From DATLFA01 sp039915945 (GTDB taxonomy: Bacteria > Actinomycetota > Acidimicrobiia > Acidimicrobiales > WLNW01): a DNA stretch of 10,129 nucleotides. The stretch spans positions 1-10,129 of the forward strand of contig JBDSMH010000125.1 in NCBI GenBank assembly GCA_039915945.1, given 5' to 3'. The notes under the pieces are model-generated. The model worked only from the letters and a program-made list of their open reading frames with translations, did no database searches and was not told the DNA's origin. The position numbers were made by a program, and so were the translations under genes. Below are positions 6,316 through 10,129 of this stretch, in pieces; position 1 is the first letter of the stretch; every line of letters starts with the position of its first letter.

Positions 6316-6734
6316 CGGCGTGCTGTCGATGCGCCTCGGGAAACATCCTCGCCAGCTAATCACCAATACTGCGATTTTGCGAATGCCTGAACGGCCATGG
6401 GATCGAGCGAGAAGCGCATCGAACACTTTTCCGATCGGCACTCGGCGGGCCGCATCGAGGCGCGTTGGGTTGGCCAACTGACGGTCAGCGAAGTTTCGAT
6501 CGACGGTGGGCGCGCACTCGTTACACATTGCTGTATCACGCCGTGATCGAACCCGAACGCGCAGCCGGGTCACTCCGAGGCGATGCGGAGTGTGGGTATT
6601 CGCGCCGATGCGCGTGTCTCTCGCAGCGCACGACCGGTTGACGCGTGTCGAAAAGCTCAAGTTCTTCCGGCCACCGCGCCGATACGCGACGCCAGCGGCC
6701 ACCGGAAAGAGCCGTCGACGGATGGGAGGGGCCG
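6316..6734. other. Divergent intergenic region, promoters not resolved
   Basis: About 420 bases between the coiled-coil gene and the secreted-protein gene. Long frames on both strands cross it but are Arg-rich shadows. A palindrome GTTGGCCAAC lies at about 6470-6479, and TTCCGG/CCGGAA arms sit around 6664-6710 close to the secreted-protein gene. Neither matches a riboswitch or promoter I know. Confidence 0.35.
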
Positions 6735-7979
6735 ATGTCACGAATCGCCAAAGTACTTGCGGTGGTTGTGTCGCTCTTCGGAGCCGTGGTTGTCGGATCG
6801 GTCTCGGCAACCGCCACTGCACCGGGGCCAATCGTGCCCTACGGCGCGGCGGGCTACCACTACCAGCAGGTTCCGACCGGCGGTGGGCCAGCCGCGTTTA
6901 GCGATGTCGCCTTCGATGACGGTGCGTTCGACGTCGGCAGCGCTCCGTTCGGTCAACTCGCCGCGGAGTTCGATTGTGATCTGACACCGGCGACGACGTG
7001 GGCATCGAACACCGACCTGCTCGTGCGGCGTACCGTCACCTTGCCTGCCGGCGCAACCGATGTCGTCGTTCGAGTCGCGATCGACAACGACCTCGAGCTC
7101 TATTGGAACGGAACACTCGTCGACACGGTCGCGCACGCTGGCTGCGCCGAGTATGGCAGCGGCGAAGTGACGATCCCGGGCAGCCTCGTCACGGCTGGCG
7201 ACAACGTGCTTGCGGTGCGAGCGAGCGACCACGGCGGTGAGACATTCCTCGACCTCGAGGTCACCGCCAATTTCGCGCCGGACTGCGCCTCGGTGACCGC
7301 CGACCAGACAACATTGTGGCCACCGAACCACGGATTTCGCGTCGTCACCGTAGAAGGCGGCACCGATCCAGAAGACGAACCGGTCGCGCTGACCGTCAGC
7401 TCGGTGACGCAGGACGAACCGCTCGACAGCACCGCTGACGGAAACACGGAGCCGGACGCGGACCGCGCTGATCTTCCGGCGAATCAGGTGCGCCTGCGAG
7501 CGGAACGCTCAGGCGATGGCGATGGCCGTGTCTATCGCATCGGGGTCGTGGCAACCGATTCCGCTGGCGCCTCGTGTTCGACCGTGATCCCGGTGGGCGT
7601 CCCTCACGATCAACGCGCAGGTGCCTCCATCATCGACACCACAGCCATCGTTGTCGATTCGTTCGGGCCGCCTACCTCCCCGCCGCCAGACAGAGAGACA
7701 GCGCCGGTCGTTACCGACGACCCCGGCGAAACTGTCGAGGTGCAACCGCGCGACACCGGCTCTAAACCGACCGGCGTGCCGGTCATGACCATCAACTCAG
7801 AGACGCCGACCACAACCAGGACGTCACCGCCCGCCCCGCCCGAACCACTTGCACCGACGCCAACTCCCGACACCATCGCGCCCGCCCCCGCGGACCAAGG
7901 CGCGCCCGCCCGCGAACATCGCGAGCAGCGCCCATCACCCCGCAACACGCCCACCAAAGCCGCGGGCAAGCCAAGGTGA
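6735..7979 (+). CDS. Secreted multi-domain beta-sandwich protein with Pro-rich tail
   Basis: Start ATG 6735, preceded by GGGAGGGG, so the frame's earlier codons from 6645 are untranslated. The 414-residue protein opens with a signal peptide: MSRIAK, then a hydrophobic core to about residue 23, with possible cleavage after SATA. Residues 40-180 form a galactose-binding-like sandwich with the LELYWNGTLVD core and a GDNVLAVRASD turn. Residues 184-293 are an Ig-like domain with LWPPNHGFRVVTVEGGTDPE, SSVTQDEPL, RLRAERSGDGDGRVYRI and a closing CSTVIPVGVPHDQ, a set repeatedly seen in bacterial exported proteins. Residues 312-414 are Pro/Thr-rich and end KAAGKPR. There is no LPxTG-type motif or C-terminal helix, so it is probably released or held non-covalently. 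Carbohydrate or surface binding is inferred. Confidence 0.85.
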   Translation: MSRIAKVLAVVVSLFGAVVVGSVSATATAPGPIVPYGAAGYHYQQVPTGGGPAAFSDVAFDDGAFDVGSAPFGQLAAEFDCDLTPATTWASNTDLLVRRTVTLPAGATDVVVRVAIDNDLELYWNGTLVDTVAHAGCAEYGSGEVTIPGSLVTAGDNVLAVRASDHGGETFLDLEVTANFAPDCASVTADQTTLWPPNHGFRVVTVEGGTDPEDEPVALTVSSVTQDEPLDSTADGNTEPDADRADLPANQVRLRAERSGDGDGRVYRIGVVATDSAGASCSTVIPVGVPHDQRAGASIIDTTAIVVDSFGPPTSPPPDRETAPVVTDDPGETVEVQPRDTGSKPTGVPVMTINSETPTTTRTSPPAPPEPLAPTPTPDTIAPAPADQGAPAREHREQRPSPRNTPTKAAGKPR

Positions 7980-8193
7980 GACGCGCCGCCCGCGTCCGGC
8001 ATCAGCGCTCTCTCGAACTATACCGAACGCTTATTCGCAGACCTGTTGCTGAGGCTATAGGCCGCCAAACGCCTTTCCGAAGCACTCTTCCGACCAGATG
8101 CCGTGCAAGTGTGCGGGTCGAGTTCTGCCGCCCCTGCCCCGTCCCGGGAGGCGGGCGGTGCGAGCGCTGCATGTCTGGCCGATGGATTGGGAC
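7980..8193. other. Intergenic region upstream of the anti-sigma gene
   Basis: No gene seen. An in-frame extension of the downstream ATPase back to 8103 is open but is Ala/Gly/Arg-rich and lies before the predicted promoter. Confidence 0.4.
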
Positions 8194-8218
8194 GTTTATT
8201 CGCTCGGAGGCGGGGTAG
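8194..8218 (+). promoter_or_regulatory. SigB/SigF-type promoter for the anti-sigma kinase
   Basis: GTTT (8194-8197), a 15-base spacer, and GGGTAG (8213-8218) fit the actinobacterial SigB/SigF consensus. Transcription would begin near 8225, about 20 bases before ATG 8247. The spacer contains CGCTCGGAGGCG, nearly the same as in the minus-strand candidate at 2431-2456. Autoregulation of an anti-sigma gene by its own sigma factor is a known arrangement. Confidence 0.55.
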
Positions 8219-8246
8219 CAACGACGGCGAACACGGACGGCGCGTG

Positions 8247-8600
8247 ATGCGGCTACCAGATGATGATCATGCAGCGTCGACGGCTCGTCGGGTGGCTCGT
8301 CAATGGGCGAGCCATGAGGGGCTGCCGGAAGAGGTGGTCGGCGATCTCGAGCTGGTGGTTTCTGAACTGGTAACGAACGCCCGCCGGCACGGGTTGCCGC
8401 CGTATCATTTCGATCTGCGTCGCGTGGACGGGGTGATTCGTGGGGAGGTGTGCGACGGTTTGCCGCTGGCGCCGCGCCCGAAGCAGAGCCCCGACGAAAC
8501 GGGCGGCTTCGGGTTGGGGATCGTCAATTCGTGTGCGTCACAGTGGGGAACGCAGACGTTGCCGACAGGAAAGCAAGTGTGGTTTGAACTCAAGCCGTGA
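8247..8600 (+). CDS. RsbW-like anti-sigma factor / serine kinase ATPase domain
   Basis: ATG 8247 fits the predicted transcription start near 8225 and the usual domain N-terminus. GTG 8244 is an alternative. The 117-residue product is a compact HATPase_c_2 domain of the GHKL fold. N box: ELVVSELVTNARRHG with E40, N44 and H48. G1: D70 in VCDGLPLAP. G2 lid: GGFGLGIV at 86-93. The end GKQVWFEL is typical. By family, such proteins bind and inhibit a sigma factor and phosphorylate a Ser on a STAS antagonist. The neighbour at 8604-8904 is exactly such an antagonist, converging with a three-base gap. No sigma gene is in view, so the target is unknown. All ATP-binding residues appear intact. Confidence 0.85.
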   Translation: MRLPDDDHAASTARRVARQWASHEGLPEEVVGDLELVVSELVTNARRHGLPPYHFDLRRVDGVIRGEVCDGLPLAPRPKQSPDETGGFGLGIVNSCASQWGTQTLPTGKQVWFELKP

Positions 8601-8603
8601 CAC

Positions 8604-8904
8604 TTACGCGGCGCTGTTGCCGTGTTTACCTAAGAGGTACTCGGACATCGCCGTCATGTCCAAGAGGCGTTGAACCGCGCGACTGATCCCCCCGATTCGA
8701 AATCCGTCGCGCTCGGCACGTAGTTGTATGAGTACGTGAAGGCCGCTGGAAATCCATGAAGGACACTTCGCTCAGATCGAGCTCACAGAGCGCCGAAGTC
8801 AACACTGCGTCAAGCAACTCGGGTGCCGTAAGCGAGTCGACTTCCCCCGAGACCTTCACGCACCGGTCCGTCTCGGAAACCGTAAACAGGGTTCGCGAGT
8901 CCAT
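8604..8904 (-). pseudogene. STAS anti-sigma factor antagonist (RsbV-like), one-base frameshift
   Basis: ATG 8902-8904 with AAGGAA just upstream. The first 51 residues run through KVSGEVDSLTAPEL and LDLSEVSFMD, the STAS pattern leading to the phosphorylatable serine. The called frame then goes wrong (FQRPSRTH) and ends at 8626. Removing one T (the plus-strand AAA at 8750-8752) gives MD-SSGLHVLIQLRAERDGF, then RIGGISRAVQRLLDMTAMSEYLL, ending at TAA 8604-8606: 99 residues, the usual STAS length. The whole span is 301 bases, one too many. The break falls on the DSSGL motif itself. A homopolymer sequencing error is the simplest explanation. If real, the switch lacks its antagonist and the anti-sigma factor would stay on. 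Partner is the ATPase at 8247-8600. Confidence 0.8.
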
Positions 8905-8946
8905 AAATGTTCCTTCGCAAGCGATCTGTCGCTGGAAGGAGGCCAG

Positions 8947-9255
8947 ATGGGTCTGGTGATTGAGTGGCCAACCGGAGACAACGACACCCTACACACTGGT
9001 ACTGGCCGATGCGGTGGCGCGGTGCCGCCGCGAGCGCGTCACGCGTGGCGAGCGAACGCTCCATCTCGTCTTGAGCGGGTCGATCTGGGCGGCCTGGTCG
9101 ATGTCGACTGCGCCGCGGCGGCAACGAGCCGTTCCACCGTGTTTCATAGACGATGCAGTTCGTCCGCGCGGCGGCGCTCCGAATCTCGACTCGCACGTAA
9201 TTCCGTGTCTGACGCATGGGACACCGATTTGGCCCATACGGCCGAGGTTCGATGA
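8947..9255 (+). CDS. Possible divergent gene, frame unsettled
   Basis: A strong GGAAGGAGG (8934-8942) sits four bases before ATG 8947, so some gene probably starts here. The frame from that ATG runs 102 residues to TGA 9253-9255. Coding character does not stay in it: third-position G/C looks better in the neighbouring frame from about 8960 to 9070 (VLADAVARCRRER, then TLHLVLSG), and returns to the first frame near 9075 (VDLGGLVDVDCAAAATS). That behaviour fits another indel-damaged gene like the three in this window. I recognise no domain. An ATG at 9252 overlaps the stop as ATGA and leads into a frame with DVWDDRARRLLDPIVAVFVMAWIVKG before running antisense into the transposase. Confidence 0.3.
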   Translation: MGLVIEWPTGDNDTLHTGTGRCGGAVPPRARHAWRANAPSRLERVDLGGLVDVDCAAAATSRSTVFHRRCSSSARRRSESRLARNSVSDAWDTDLAHTAEVR

Positions 9256-9489
9256 CTACGTTTCCGTTCCGCTCCGCGCTATTCCCTGGGGATCGTGTTA
9301 TTGCGTGCCCACGACTCGCGGATGTCGACGAAGTCGCGGCCCGGCGATGTCGCCGTGCAGAGTCCGCACTCGCGCTCCGGCGTCGGGTCGGGCGTCCCGA
9401 GCTAGCCCCGCTCGACGTCGACGTGTGGGACGACCGCGCACGCAGACTTCTTGACCCGATCGTCGCGGTCTTCGTGATGGCGTGGATCG
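9256..9489. other. Coding-like DNA of uncertain frame beside the IS remnant
   Basis: The plus-strand frame from ATG 9252 is G/C-rich at third positions from about 9400 to 9500 and could be the tail of a gene interrupted by the IS5-type remnant. I see no domain. Minus-strand frames here are not convincing either. Confidence 0.3.
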
Positions 9490-9903
9490 TCAAGGGTCGC
9501 TACACCGATACGGCCCCTCGTGCTCGCCGATCCGAACCGCTGTCGGCTGCGGCGGAGTGCAAATGTGCAGCGACCCATCGAGCGCGACTTCGGAGAGGCC
9601 CAACCCGACGATCCGATCAAAGGCCCCCAGGGCCTCCGCCTTGAGCCGGTCGAACACACCAGCCGCGATCCATTCATCGCGCCGCGCTCGCAGCGTCGTA
9701 TCCGACACCTCGTAGTCGAGGACAGATTCGACATCGACCCACGACATACCCGACGTCAACCGGATCAACATCCCCCGAAAGCACAACCGGTCCGACACCC
9801 GCGGCCGGTGACACCCCAGCGGATGCTCATCACGCCGAGCTGGGAGCAGCGCTTCAATCGCCGCGAGCACAGCGTTCACCACTTCGGACTCGAGTGCGCG
9901 CAT
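9490..9903 (-). pseudogene. IS5-family transposase, truncated
   Basis: Start ATG 9901-9903 (MRALESEVV). A GTG at 9984 would extend the frame through the hairpin and is unlikely. Residues 11-100 match the N-terminal region of IS5-type transposases: AIEALLP, a conserved RxxxRLCFRGMLIRLTSGMSWVDVE helix block (given here as CFRGMLIRLTSGMSWVDVE), then VSDTTLRARRDEWIAAGVFD and LSEVALDGS, where D109 is the expected first catalytic Asp. After about residue 113 similarity stops and the frame ends at 137 residues, about half the usual length. The other two DDE acids are missing. It cannot transpose itself and marks an old insertion or rearrangement. Its left terminal repeat is not visible. Confidence 0.75.
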
Positions 9904-9911
9904 GATAGAGA

Positions 9912-9977
9912 TCCACCTTGTCGTCGGAGCTTGGTCGCACTCGGTATCAAAACCGAGCCAACCCGACGACAGGTGGA
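9912..9977. repeat. Long nested hairpin upstream of the transposase
   Basis: TCCACCTTGTCGTCGG (9912-9927) pairs with CCGACGACAGGTGGA (9963-9977) with one unpaired base. An inner stem CTCGGT/ACCGAG (9940-9945 and 9952-9957) sits in the loop. It lies between the stop of the right-hand gene and the transposase start. There is no T-run after it on the minus strand, so it is a poor intrinsic terminator. It could be the IS end, or shield the transposase from read-through. Confidence 0.6.
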
Positions 9978-10018
9978 CCCTCACCTATCCGCGCGGCCCC
10001 TAAGCTTGCGATTAAACC

Positions 10019-10129
10019 TCAGCTGGTTTCGCGGGTGGTCTCGTTGAGGATGAGTTTGGTGGCTTTGGTTGCTGTTTCTCGCATTTGGGCGAGTAGCTGG
10101 CGGGCTTGGCGGTCGTTGGCGATCCACTC
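10019..10129 (-). CDS. C-terminus of an unknown gene (5' end outside window)
   Basis: Reading from the window edge, the minus strand encodes 36 residues to TGA 10019-10021: WIANDRQARQLLAQMRETAT followed by a Lys/Leu helix and NETTRETS. The codons are G/C-ended and the peptide is amphipathic and helical, so it looks genuine. Too little is present to identify. It may belong to the same mobile region as the transposase, which lies downstream on the same strand. Confidence 0.6.
   Translation of the reverse strand, partial: EWIANDRQARQLLAQMRETATKATKLILNETTRETS

Noticed and set aside
6594..6599. GGGTAT as a SigB/SigF -10 element before the secreted-protein gene
   Set aside because: There is no GTTT 14-17 bases upstream, and the distance to ATG 6735 is long.
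6145..6831. Long 228-residue minus-strand frame
   Set aside because: Arg/Pro/Cys-rich composition; it overlaps a gene with an excellent ribosome binding site and the 5' end of the secreted-protein gene. It is a GC-driven shadow.
8103..8246. N-terminal extension of the RsbW-like protein
   Set aside because: It lies across and upstream of the predicted promoter and is low-complexity Ala/Gly/Arg sequence not found in this family.
8810..9493. 227-residue minus-strand frame across the STAS start region
   Set aside because: Ser/Arg/Thr-rich, no ribosome binding site, and out of frame with the STAS gene it overlaps.
1..10129. CRISPR arrays, tRNA or rRNA genes, known riboswitches
   Set aside because: No direct-repeat array, cloverleaf or conserved riboswitch core was recognised on either strand by eye.

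Overview
The window reads as accessory chromosomal DNA from a high-GC, Gram-positive actinobacterium. The grounds are G+C-rich third codon positions, GTG and TTG starts, a class E sortase-type LAFTG anchor, a DUF5658-like membrane protein, and GTTT-N15/17-GGGTA promoters of the actinobacterial SigB/SigF type. Acidimicrobiia is my best guess at class, from gene style alone. There is no rRNA, tRNA or housekeeping marker.

Layout, left to right. (1) 1-246: C-terminus of a wall-anchored surface protein. (2) 317-2420: a minus-strand series of small proteins: a membrane-anchored extracytoplasmic protein, a 54-residue protein, a translationally coupled pair (ATGA overlap), and a 52-residue single-pass membrane protein with a SigB/SigF-like promoter. 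(3) 2491-3063: a segment bounded by CTAG plus inverted repeats, carrying one four-helix membrane protein. (4) 3101-4312: two divergent PilZ paralogues, the left one frameshifted. (5) 4436-6302: a minus-strand membrane-anchored protein with a four-cysteine module and an Ig-like domain, a frameshifted DUF5658 protein, and a short coiled-coil protein with an excellent ribosome binding site. (6) 6735-7979: a secreted multi-domain beta-sandwich protein. (7) 8194-8904: a partner-switching pair, an RsbW-like ATPase converging on an RsbV-like STAS protein that is frameshifted by one base. (8) 8905-9489: unresolved coding-like DNA. (9) 9490-10129: a truncated IS5-type transposase, a long hairpin, and the C-terminus of an unknown gene.

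Functionally, the window combines cell-surface proteins (four exported or wall-anchored), cyclic-di-GMP sensing (PilZ) and a stress-type sigma-factor switch. Two promoter-like sites share unusual spacer sequence and lie in front of the RsbW-like gene and the 52-residue membrane protein, so the same sigma factor may control both.

Three recognisable domain genes (PilZ, DUF5658, STAS) each need a one-base correction to read through. Either this region is decaying or the assembly has uncorrected indels. I cannot tell which from one sequence, and it affects how every 'hypothetical' frame here should be trusted. I do not see a complete, clearly novel multi-gene system. The strongest new leads are the shared promoter motif and the inverted-repeat-bounded membrane-protein cassette.
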